Positions 1-7,522 of a DNA stretch of 64,000 nucleotides are shown here, piece by piece (positions within the stretch are counted from its first letter, which is position 1; each line of letters starts with the position of its first letter). The notes beneath the pieces were generated by a model that was not told the origin of the DNA, made no database searches, and saw only the letters and a program-made list of their open reading frames with translations. Origin of the DNA: Rheinheimera soli (lineage in GTDB: Bacteria; Pseudomonadota; Gammaproteobacteria; Enterobacterales; Alteromonadaceae). Position numbers and translations under genes: made by a program. Where the stretch lies: contig NZ_JAJOYU010000020.1 in the NCBI RefSeq assembly GCF_021290985.1, positions 1-64,000 on the forward strand, given 5' to 3'.

Positions 1-35
1 GAAGAGCTGGCTTTATTCAAATGAGAAAGATAGGT

Positions 36-737
36 TCAGAAGCTATAACGCACGCCAGCCATCCAGACTAGAGGATCGATTGCCACATCAACTGACTGAA
101 TAGTCGATCCATCCAATTGTACCTGTCCTGTGGTATCAATATCGATCTGACTGAGCATAAGGTGAGCGCCCCAAGAATCTGTTAACTTCAGATTCATGCC
201 TGCGCGCCATGCCAGACCAAAAGAATTATCCAGCTTCAGACTCAGATCTTGATTTGAGTTGGTTATCACCTCAAGCTCAGTCAGGGCTTGTCGTAATTCA
301 GAGTCCACGTCCTCACTAAAAAAGATTGTATAGTTCAGACCTGCACCAATAAAAGGCTGAATAAAACCAGCCAGTTCGGGCAAATAGTAGTTAGCAAATA
401 AAGTCGGCGGCAAATGTTTTGTATTACCGATGGCCAGGCCATCAATCGCCGAACCACTAACTTTTATATCATGGCTAAAAGGTGTGGCCGCTACCAAACT
501 AAAGCTCCAGTCCTTACTGTACTGATAATCCACAATTAATCCTAATTGGGTGTTACTGTTGACTGTAACCCCAGCGGAGTTAGCTGGTAAACCAGCAACG
601 GACTCCACAACATTAAGGTAACTACTTGATTCTTTAGGCGACACCCCTAGCAAACCCGCATTAATTGACCAGCTGCCTACCTGTGATGCGGACGCACTAA
701 AAGCGGCCAGAGATAAACTCAGGCAAATTGCTTTCAT
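36..737 (-). CDS. ompW: OmpW family outer-membrane protein
   Basis: A 233-residue protein with an N-terminal signal peptide (cleavage near residues 17-18, SASA/SQ) and the features of the small eight-stranded OmpW beta-barrel family: N-terminal WSINAGLLGVSP, central LPPTLFANYYLP, FIQPFIGAGLNYT, and a C-terminal VWMAGVRYSF ending in the Phe typical of barrels inserted by BAM. Family members form narrow hydrophobic channels and often respond to stress or iron/oxygen status. A good Shine-Dalgarno (GAGGTGAAAG) directly precedes the ATG. It lies downstream of, and on the same strand as, the two-component pair, separated by a 377-bp intergenic region with a tandem TGTCAT site. The gene is complete at the window edge. 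Confidence 0.9.
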   Translation of the reverse strand: MKAICLSLSLAAFSASASQVGSWSINAGLLGVSPKESSSYLNVVESVAGLPANSAGVTVNSNTQLGLIVDYQYSKDWSFSLVAATPFSHDIKVSGSAIDGLAIGNTKHLPPTLFANYYLPELAGFIQPFIGAGLNYTIFFSEDVDSELRQALTELEVITNSNQDLSLKLDNSFGLAWRAGMNLKLTDSWGAHLMLSQIDIDTTGQVQLDGSTIQSVDVAIDPLVWMAGVRYSF

Positions 738-939
738 CTTTCACCTCTTCAGTTGTGATTTAAGTGACGATACGCCTGCTGGCCAAGTTCTGACGATCAG
801 CAAAACGCAATCGACTTTTGTTTCTCCTTGCGTAAAGCCGGACTGACCTGCGTTTGCCCTGAGCTTTAGCATGCCATGCAGTCTGAGCCCAACAGATGAA
901 CAGCTCCCACCCAGATAAATTAAAAAGACCATGCACACA

Positions 940-958
940 GATGACAACAAGATGACAG
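940..958 (-). promoter_or_regulatory. Tandem TGTCAT direct repeat upstream of ompW (Pho-box-like)
   Basis: On the minus strand two TGTCAT hexamers are spaced 11 bp start to start (TGTCAT-N5-TGTCAT), the geometry of an OmpR/PhoB-type regulator site. It sits about 200 bp upstream of the OmpW start and about 155 bp beyond the end of the response-regulator gene. No good -10 lies at the 10-11 bp distance expected for PhoB, so the regulator could instead be the adjacent OmpR-type protein. The rest of the 738-1114 gap holds only the hairpin at 1010-1029. Confidence 0.4.
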
Positions 959-1009
959 AGAACACTCGGCAGTTTCGATTCCGACTTTTCAGGAGAGACG
1001 TAAAGAACT

Positions 1010-1029
1010 AGCACTTCTGCTGAAGTGCT
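1010..1029. terminator. 8-bp hairpin without a U-tract, downstream of the response regulator
   Basis: Perfect inverted repeat AGCACTTC-TGCT-GAAGTGCT in the gap after the response-regulator stop. There is no run of T on either side, so factor-independent termination is doubtful. It may only be a stabilising 3' stem for the minus-strand two-component transcript. Confidence 0.3.
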
Positions 1030-1114
1030 ACAGGTTCAAAGTTCACAAGAAGAGACAAGAGGCGTGAAGAGTGAGCTGACCGCAAAGGCAAGTTCAGCAC
1101 TGTTCAACCTTACC

Positions 1115-1795
1115 CTAAGCCTCATGGATAGCAAGGTAATAGCCTATTCCACGCAAGGTATGAATGTATTTTGTTGCAAAAGGATCATCTACTTTTCTGC
1201 GTAAACGACGAATATATACATCAACCACATTGGTAAGAGGGTCTTCGTTAATTCCCCACACATTGGTCAGGATTCGTTCACGACTAAATACCTTTTGTGG
1301 CGCACTCATCATCAACTCCAGCAAGGCTAATTCTTTTGCCGTTAGCTGGAGTGCCTGACCGTCGCGTCGCGCCTGCATTTGTTCCAAATCAAGCTCTAAT
1401 TCACCAACTTTTAGAATTCTGCTGATTTTGTAATCACCCTCACGTTTACTCAAGACCTCAATCCGGGCCAGTAGCTCCTCAAAGGCGAAAGGCTTGACCA
1501 GATAATCATCAGCTCCAGCCTTTAATCCATCGACTCTATCCTGCACCTCAGCCATAGCAGATAGCATCAATATTCTGGTACTCATCTTCTGCGCTCTGAG
1601 TAAGCGACATAATTGCAGACCATCCATATTCGGTAGCATTCGGTCGAGGATTACAAGGTCCGGATTCTGCGTCGTAATATACTGCATAGCACTATGTCCA
1701 TCCGCCACAACTTCAGCAAAATGTCCTTCAGCTTTCAGCCCACGTTGCAAAAAGGTAGCGACCCGTTGCTCATCTTCAACTATTAAAATCCGCAT
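1115..1795 (-). CDS. OmpR-family response regulator
   Basis: DNA-binding response regulator of 226 residues. The receiver domain spans about residues 1-115, with the acidic pocket E7-D8, phospho-acceptor D51 (in LVILDRMLPNMDG) and K101 (LVKPF). A winged-helix Trans_reg_C domain follows at about 130-224 (LTAKELALLELMM, DVYIRRLRRKVDD, TLRGIGYYL). It is co-transcribed with the histidine kinase, whose stop codon lies 2 nt upstream of this ATG, so they form a cognate pair. The target is unknown; the downstream ompW promoter region with its tandem TGTCAT repeat is a reasonable candidate. All catalytic residues are present. Confidence 0.93.
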   Translation of the reverse strand: MRILIVEDEQRVATFLQRGLKAEGHFAEVVADGHSAMQYITTQNPDLVILDRMLPNMDGLQLCRLLRAQKMSTRILMLSAMAEVQDRVDGLKAGADDYLVKPFAFEELLARIEVLSKREGDYKISRILKVGELELDLEQMQARRDGQALQLTAKELALLELMMSAPQKVFSRERILTNVWGINEDPLTNVVDVYIRRLRRKVDDPFATKYIHTLRGIGYYLAIHEA

Positions 1796-1797
1796 CC

Positions 1798-3357
1798 TTA
1801 TTCGTGCTCCACCAAAGGTAATAGAATTTCTGCCACAGTACCCTGCCCTTCACGACTTTTCAGATTGAACTCTCCATGCTGTGCCTGCAGTAAGGTATGG
1901 CAGAGTGACAAGCCAATCCCTAAGCCATCAGGTCTGACTTTGCGGGCATTAGCAGCACGGAAATAACGATGTCCAACCCTGCTAAGATCCTGCTCAGGAA
2001 TGCCTATACCATGATCACGGACCCGAATGCAGCATTGCTCAGTAAGTTCTAGCTCAAGGCTGACCAACTGGCTGGTGTCACTGTATCGAAAGGCATTATC
2101 GAGTACGATTTGCAGCACCTGGGTTAACTTATCCTGGTCAATAAATAACTGAGCGTCGCAGTCCGTTAAGACCGGCGGATGTAACTGTAATTCACGGTTC
2201 TGGCTGGCAGCTATCCGTCTGGCAACCTCAGCAAACTGACTCCAGATTTCAGACACCGCAAAGACTCGTTGACGTAGTTGCAACTGAGCAGGCCCCCGCA
2301 CCAGCATCAACAAATCGTCAATTCGCTTAGATAAAAATACACTGGTTTCAACGATACGTGCTAAGGTCTCTTTATAAAACTCAGCATTTTTATCTAAGCC
2401 CCTCAAGCCAATTTCTGCTTCCCCACGAATTGCAGTCGCTGGAGTACGCAGCTCATGACTCACATCAGCAAGGAAACGTTGCTGCATTTGCTCAGCTTGT
2501 TGTAACTGCTTAGTACGCTCAGCCACCTCTTGCTCAACCCTTCGAGTATGATCCTCCTCTTGCTGTTTACCACGTTGCAGTTCCATCGCCATCTGATTAA
2601 AACTTCGAGCCAGGGTACTAAACTCAGAATGCCCTCCCTCAGGCAACCTGTGATCAAGCTGACCATAGGCGATTGCGGAAGTACCATGCACTAGTTGTTG
2701 AATAGGCCGGTATAAAGCACGGGATAACAACAATGCCAAGAGGACAGCACAAATAACTCCAACTCCTGCGACCAAAGCTGTCAGAAGCTGTACTCGATTC
2801 AATGCATCTTCAGCCTTAGATTCAGCCAAAGCAGAACGGGTTCGCTGCAAATCAATAGATGCCGCTATCAAACGCTTAAGATCAAGACCCTCCAGATTAT
2901 CGAAGGTTTGGATCAAAATACGCCAAACATCTCCCTCCTCTTTGGGCAACACCTCTTTATTTTTCAGACTACGCTCTAACGCAGCCACGTTCGTTTCAAG
3001 GATGGATAGTGATTTCAGTTGCTGACTGATCTCGGCATAATCCTGCTCCTGCTCAGCCAGTTGTTGATCCCGTACCAGCAACTCGTTCAGATTTGTCAGA
3101 TTTTGTTGCATTTGCAACAGGTAACGATCACGCTCAGCGAGAGGCGCTTCCTTTACTAGCAGATACTGCGCCAACCAGACTTTCAAACGTTGTTTATCTG
3201 CTCCCAAAGCAATAAATTCTGCCAGCATTTCGTTAGCAACTCTGCTGCGTTCAACATGATAACGCGCCAGTCCCGAGGCCCTAATTGCCAAAGAGGCCTG
3301 TACCAGAGTGATCACCAGGAGCAAGGCAAACGCCTGATAAAGTTTGCTACGAAACAT
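1798..3357 (-). CDS. Sensor histidine kinase, partner of the OmpR-type regulator
   Basis: Inner-membrane histidine kinase of 519 residues from the ATG at 3357, chosen because GTGAGGG lies about 8 nt upstream; an in-frame start 9 codons earlier lacks a ribosome site. Order: TM1 (about 8-26), a helical periplasmic four-helix-bundle sensor (about 30-185), TM2 (about 190-212), HAMP (about 213-265), coiled coil, HisKA with H301 in DVSHELRTP, and HATPase_c with DNAFRYS (N box), DHGIGIP (G1) and GLGIGLSL (G2). The periplasmic region is almost all helix with no cysteines or obvious ligand pocket, so the stimulus cannot be read. It is first in the operon and divergent from the small secreted protein at 3519. 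Confidence 0.92.
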   Translation of the reverse strand: MFRSKLYQAFALLLVITLVQASLAIRASGLARYHVERSRVANEMLAEFIALGADKQRLKVWLAQYLLVKEAPLAERDRYLLQMQQNLTNLNELLVRDQQLAEQEQDYAEISQQLKSLSILETNVAALERSLKNKEVLPKEEGDVWRILIQTFDNLEGLDLKRLIAASIDLQRTRSALAESKAEDALNRVQLLTALVAGVGVICAVLLALLLSRALYRPIQQLVHGTSAIAYGQLDHRLPEGGHSEFSTLARSFNQMAMELQRGKQQEEDHTRRVEQEVAERTKQLQQAEQMQQRFLADVSHELRTPATAIRGEAEIGLRGLDKNAEFYKETLARIVETSVFLSKRIDDLLMLVRGPAQLQLRQRVFAVSEIWSQFAEVARRIAASQNRELQLHPPVLTDCDAQLFIDQDKLTQVLQIVLDNAFRYSDTSQLVSLELELTEQCCIRVRDHGIGIPEQDLSRVGHRYFRAANARKVRPDGLGIGLSLCHTLLQAQHGEFNLKSREGQGTVAEILLPLVEHE

Positions 3358-3518
3358 GATATGACCCTCACCTATATGACCCAATCAACATCATATCAGC
3401 AACTTGAATTGTTCATCTGATTTTAATCCAACTGTCGGATTGTGTTCATTAGCACGCTTGGATCGGGTTCATTTGTCTGTTCCATACTCTGTCTCGATAA
3501 CTAACCAAGGAGATTTGT

Positions 3519-4073
3519 ATGAAGCTATCAACTGCAAGCATGATGATTGTAGCATTGGTAGTCAGCCCGCTGACTATCGCATCGACTGTTGTTAATACAT
3601 CAATAAGTGCAGAGGAGCTTAAAGCTGCTCAGGATGCATGGGGTAAAGCATTGATTCAAATTAGCTCAGCGAATGACAAAGGTGGTCAGAAACAAGCCAC
3701 TGAAACAGCAAAACAAGTTCTGGATCAAGCTTATGGCTACAAGCATGGTGCTGTTTTGTTCAAGCCTACTTTAGCCTCTGGTGAGCAGACCTTCAGAACA
3801 ACCTACGACGGAGCCTTGTCCTATTTCGTTGGCGGCAACAGCAAGTTTCCAAATGACAGTGGTTTCGCTCTCAAAGGCTGGACAGATTACAAGTTTGAAA
3901 ACGCTGCTGTTTACATGAATGGAGACTTGGTATTAACAACAGGAAAAGTTCACATGACAGGCAAAGACGGCAAAGTGACTACTGTTGATAAAACTTGGGG
4001 TTTTAAGAAAGACGATGAAGGCAAGCTACGGATAGTATTGCACCATTCATCTCTGCCTTACAGCTCAAACTAA
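3519..4073 (+). CDS. Secreted protein with an NTF2/SnoaL-like look, function unknown
   Basis: 184 residues with a signal peptide (cleavage near TIAS-TVV). The mature part begins with a helix (EELKAAQDAWGKALIQIS), then a segment rich in Gly/Lys beta strands (GALSYFVGG, YKFENAAVYMNGDLVLTTGKVHMTGKDGK, DKTWGFKKDDEGKLRIVLHHSSLPY). The end resembles the closing strands of SnoaL-like NTF2-fold proteins, where a His-rich strand lines the pocket. Homologues in marine gammaproteobacteria are often given an unsupported HisI-type name; there is nothing of HisI here. AGGAG lies before the ATG. It is monocistronic, divergent from the kinase operon, and ends at a strong terminator. No reaction is proposed. 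Confidence 0.7.
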   Translation: MKLSTASMMIVALVVSPLTIASTVVNTSISAEELKAAQDAWGKALIQISSANDKGGQKQATETAKQVLDQAYGYKHGAVLFKPTLASGEQTFRTTYDGALSYFVGGNSKFPNDSGFALKGWTDYKFENAAVYMNGDLVLTTGKVHMTGKDGKVTTVDKTWGFKKDDEGKLRIVLHHSSLPYSSN

Positions 4074-4103
4074 ACATCCCCCTTTGAGGTAGTTCCCTGT
4101 TTT

Positions 4104-4131
4104 GCCCTGCGTATTCGCGCAGGGCTTTTTT
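4104..4131 (+). terminator. Rho-independent terminator
   Basis: Stem GCCCTGCG/CGCAGGGC followed by six T, 30 bp after the stop of the small secreted protein. The convergent porin gene ends just beyond it. Confidence 0.9.
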
Positions 4132-4148
4132 ATCGCACCAATCCTACT

Positions 4149-5258
4149 TTAGAAATGGAACTGAGCACGAAACGCTAACACTTCAGGCTTGTCTTTGGTT
4201 TGATCCGGTAAGGTGGCATCTACAAAAATCAGGTTACCCATGAAACGTATCCTTTCCGTCAGATAGTAGTTCACGCCCAACGTGATATTTTGTTGCTCAC
4301 CGCCAATCACCATCCGGTCCGTCAGGTTAGTATCGCTGTAGCGAACAGCCAGCTCCCAGGCACCCGCTGTGCTGTTCGGTTTTACTCCACCTAAAATAGC
4401 ATTTTTGTATGCACGACTCTCACCAGTTAAAAAGTAACTCGCTTGCAAATGCATACCATCGAAGCTCAAATCTCCAGTCAGATCGGAATTAAGATCCAAT
4501 TTAATGTATTCAGCTTCTGCAGAGAATGGGCCCTGACGCATCGCAAGCTCTAAGCCGTAACGCGCTGTTGAATCGACATCGTCTAAGCTACCGGTATCAA
4601 TCAGCCGAATACTATCAGCAATTCGTACCTCAGGACGCTCACTGATACGAAGCGAGTTGTAGTCACCCATAGTTTGTAAGGCTACAGCGCCACCTATGTG
4701 ATACAAAGTGTCATTTACAGTTGGGTGAAAGACTAAACGCTGAGCACCGCCGGCAGATTGATCTTTCTCATCTCCGTCACTTTCACCCATAGTGCGACCA
4801 AACAACATAGATTGCGAGGTCAGATCACCATTAGTGACATCGTAACGTACGCCCAATTTACGATCTAATGTCAGGGCTGCCGTTGGGGAGGCACGTTCCA
4901 TAAAGGTTATAGAGTTAGCGCTAGTTAACAGATTCAAGCTAAAAGGGACACGCTGATGTCCAATAGTAACAGTACCTGGACCTAAATTACGTCTGAATAA
5001 CGCATCTGCAGCTTCTGCATCACCATCGTCTCCAAAATCATACTCGATAACAAAGGACCAATCCTGATCCAATTTACCTTCGACACCGATCCGAGCGCGA
5101 CGAACATTAAAACCATCACCAAATTCAGTTTGGTCTTCATTGTGAACTCCACCATCTAACTGGAATCGACCTCTGGGTTTAATTTCAATATCTGCTGCTG
5201 AAACTGCTGCAGAACACAGGGCTGCACCCAGTGCGGTCATCACGATACGTTTTTTCAT
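4149..5258 (-). CDS. Phosphate-selective porin O/P family porin
   Basis: 369-residue outer-membrane porin with a signal peptide (cleavage after AAVSA). The mature N-terminus (DIEIKPRGRFQLDGGVHNED) and the run GFNVRRARIGVEGKLDQDWSFVIEYDFG are typical of the OprP/OprO family; the barrel ends in AFRAQFHF with a C-terminal Phe. Family members are trimeric channels for phosphate or other anions. The gene is monocistronic with a long leader. A Pho-box-like element with a correctly spaced -10 lies about 180 bp upstream, which supports phosphate-starvation control by PhoB. AAGGTAGC precedes the ATG. Confidence 0.88.
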   Translation of the reverse strand: MKKRIVMTALGAALCSAAVSAADIEIKPRGRFQLDGGVHNEDQTEFGDGFNVRRARIGVEGKLDQDWSFVIEYDFGDDGDAEAADALFRRNLGPGTVTIGHQRVPFSLNLLTSANSITFMERASPTAALTLDRKLGVRYDVTNGDLTSQSMLFGRTMGESDGDEKDQSAGGAQRLVFHPTVNDTLYHIGGAVALQTMGDYNSLRISERPEVRIADSIRLIDTGSLDDVDSTARYGLELAMRQGPFSAEAEYIKLDLNSDLTGDLSFDGMHLQASYFLTGESRAYKNAILGGVKPNSTAGAWELAVRYSDTNLTDRMVIGGEQQNITLGVNYYLTERIRFMGNLIFVDATLPDQTKDKPEVLAFRAQFHF

Positions 5259-5421
5259 GCTGCTACCTTTGTCTTTGATTAATCGGTACTTCTAGTTTTG
5301 AGCATAGTCAATTTGACTTAAGAATGGAAATTGACCCAGTACTGCACCACCCATTCATCTATGAGAGTGTTGTTATGCCCCAAAGAGGCCTATAACAATG
5401 GCTCGGTTCAGATAGGGCGCC

Positions 5422-5455
5422 ATAGTACGAAAAATTCATGACAAAAATATGACAA
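5422..5455 (-). promoter_or_regulatory. Putative Pho box and -10 for the phosphate porin
   Basis: On the minus strand TTGTCATATTTTTGTCATG (5455-5437) gives two TGTCAT repeats 11 bp apart, matching the PhoB box at most conserved positions. Exactly 10 nt further lies TACTAT (5427-5422) as a -10, the spacing used when the Pho box replaces the -35. Transcription would start near 5415 and leave a leader of about 155 nt. The box directly abuts the end of the phosphoethanolamine transferase gene. Confidence 0.65.
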
Positions 5456-5457
5456 TT

Positions 5458-7185
5458 TCATGGCGTTAGTTCAGCGCATACAGGATCCCGTTTCGCAAGA
5501 TCAAAATCCAGTCCCTGTTGCAGGATACGGGAAGAAGGCCGCCACTGCGGGCTTAACCAACTTTTAGTCAACTTTTGATCCGGATACTCAATACCGGCCA
5601 GGTCCAGCAAGGAGTGAAACACATTACTTGTCATCAAAGGTTGCTCACGGCGTTGTTCCGCATAAGATTTTTTCTGGGGATACTGCAGGTTGTAGAGCTC
5701 AGAGGTCCACAGAAGAGCCGCCACTCTGTAATCCCGCTCTGTGTTATGACCATGACCACTTTTATTACACTGGCCATCAAAAATATTTTCGCCATGGTCT
5801 GAGACATAAAATAAGCTGCTGATACTGTCGGTCTGTTCTAGCTGCTTGATCAGGTTAAACAGAATAAAATCGGTGTAGGCAACACTATTGTCATAGGCAT
5901 TATTCAGCAACAGGCTAGAGCTTTGGTCATGCATACTGATCGACTGGCCTTTGCCCGATGGCGTGAATAAGTCAAAAGCTTGTGGGTACCGGTCGGCATA
6001 ACTAAAGTGACTGCCCAGCGTGTGCAATACGATCAATTGTTTTTGCTGGTTTTGCTGTAACACCCGTTCAAAAGCAGGTAACAGAATATCGTCGTAAAAT
6101 CCTTCTTTTTTATAACCCACAGGATTTAAATACTGCACCTGATCGGCCTCACTGGCATGCAGAGCAATAGAAGAATCATGCACTCCCAACGGACTTTGAG
6201 TCGACAACCAGGCGGTGCTAAAACCAGCTTCTTTAAAGGCGGCCACCACCGAGGTCTCGGTGGGAAAATAACGCTGATCCGTGGCACTTTTGCGCGACAG
6301 GATCACAGGCACAGACATCCGGGTCCAGGCCCAAGGGCTGACCATATTGGTGTAACTGATCAGATTTTTAGTGCCGGATAACCGCGGAGTTGTGGCTCTG
6401 TTGTAACCATTGAGCTGCAATCTGTCGGGGCGCAGGGTTTCCCCTATCACTAACACGTAAATTTGTCGTTGGGCCGGAGCATCGGTCTGGAGGGCAGAAA
6501 ATTTAAACAAGGCTGTAGATTCAGCAATATCAGCTACGGCTTGTTTTTGTTTCACAAATTCATTGACAGCGATCAGCATATTTAACGGATAAGTGGCATG
6601 AAACTTCTCGTAACTGTAGGGCAAGGGACGCTGCACAAAGACATTTTCTTCCGGATTGCTGCGCTGTTTTGCTTTATTGATTTGCTGATATTGCCATTCA
6701 TTCCAGCTCAGGCTGGCCACTACCCCAATACAAATCAGCCAAATCACCGGCCTTAATCCCTTCTCCCACTGCCAGCGACCTTGCCAGGCACTGCACAGCA
6801 GATACCACCACAAAAGTACAATAGCCACTACAGCCAAAGCTAAAAACAGGCCTATCCCCGTTAGATAACCCAAAGCTTCATTCAGATCGGTTTCGGCCAC
6901 TATCGCCAAGGCATGAGCATCGGTGCTTTTTTGATAGGTCAGTAGATAAAACACCTCCTGCGGCACCAGTAATGCGGCAGGCAATAACAACAGTAGACCC
7001 GGCCAGAAAGAGCGGAATAAAGACAACACCAACATGTAAAACCAGACTGCCGCGATCAGCTTCCACTGCAGATAGGGCACCAGATCCTGCGCAGGCCATT
7101 GCACCAGCACAGGAGATAACAACAGCAAGCCAAACACGACTAACCCAACAGCACGCAACAACGAATGCACTAACGACTGGTTCAC
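5458..7185 (-). CDS. Lipid A/core phosphoethanolamine transferase (EptA/CptA-type sulfatase fold)
   Basis: 575 residues from the GTG at 7185, chosen because GGAGG lies 8 nt upstream; the longer TTG-start reading has no ribosome site. Five N-terminal membrane segments (about residues 5-165) lead into a periplasmic alkaline-phosphatase-like domain. Metal and catalytic motifs are visible: VLVIGETLRPDRL with the nucleophilic Thr of GET, RKSATDQRYFP, VSDHGENIF and SGHGHNTERDYRVAAL. Such enzymes move phosphoethanolamine from phosphatidylethanolamine to lipid A or core sugars, lowering surface charge. GETLR replaces the more usual GETAR. It is divergent from the TonB receptor and upstream of the Pho-box porin. 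The exact acceptor cannot be read from sequence. Confidence 0.88.
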   Translation of the reverse strand: MNQSLVHSLLRAVGLVVFGLLLLSPVLVQWPAQDLVPYLQWKLIAAVWFYMLVLSLFRSFWPGLLLLLPAALLVPQEVFYLLTYQKSTDAHALAIVAETDLNEALGYLTGIGLFLALAVVAIVLLWWYLLCSAWQGRWQWEKGLRPVIWLICIGVVASLSWNEWQYQQINKAKQRSNPEENVFVQRPLPYSYEKFHATYPLNMLIAVNEFVKQKQAVADIAESTALFKFSALQTDAPAQRQIYVLVIGETLRPDRLQLNGYNRATTPRLSGTKNLISYTNMVSPWAWTRMSVPVILSRKSATDQRYFPTETSVVAAFKEAGFSTAWLSTQSPLGVHDSSIALHASEADQVQYLNPVGYKKEGFYDDILLPAFERVLQQNQQKQLIVLHTLGSHFSYADRYPQAFDLFTPSGKGQSISMHDQSSSLLLNNAYDNSVAYTDFILFNLIKQLEQTDSISSLFYVSDHGENIFDGQCNKSGHGHNTERDYRVAALLWTSELYNLQYPQKKSYAEQRREQPLMTSNVFHSLLDLAGIEYPDQKLTKSWLSPQWRPSSRILQQGLDFDLAKRDPVCAELTP

Positions 7186-7413
7186 TAAAAAGCCTCCAGG
7201 CTCAACATCAATAAACAACAGGTTTGAAAAAGTGGAATTCTGAGCGCATTTTGCAGATTTTACCAGCGCTGTTCTTCAGCCCAAACGCTGCACGGCGCTG
7301 ATCGAAAAAGAGATGTAAGACCCTTCGCAACAGCCAAATAAAAAATAGCGTCACGTTCAAAGATTTTTGTTACAAATCAATGCATTTTATGCGGTTTTTG
7401 CCTCAAAAACTCA

Positions 7414-7443
7414 TTTACAAAAGGTCTGAATTTATACTATATC
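7414..7443 (+). promoter_or_regulatory. Putative promoter of the TonB-dependent receptor
   Basis: TTTACA, 18-bp spacer, TATATC; transcription would start about 75 nt before the ATG at 7523. The rest of the roughly 340-bp divergent region (7186-7522) is AT-rich and shows no clear operator palindrome. Confidence 0.45.
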
Positions 7444-7522
7444 TAAGACGCCTGTTTTAATGGGTACTACTAATACTTATAAAGAATGCAACTACAAAAA
7501 TCCAGCTAGGAAGCAAGAAAAT

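Noticed and set aside
741-1014. Two small minus-strand open frames (74 and 84 codons) between ompW and the response regulator
   Set aside because: They overlap each other in different frames, have no ribosome site and lie over a regulatory region.
7186-7218. TTG start of the phosphoethanolamine transferase
   Set aside because: The GTG 11 codons in has a perfect GGAGG at correct spacing.
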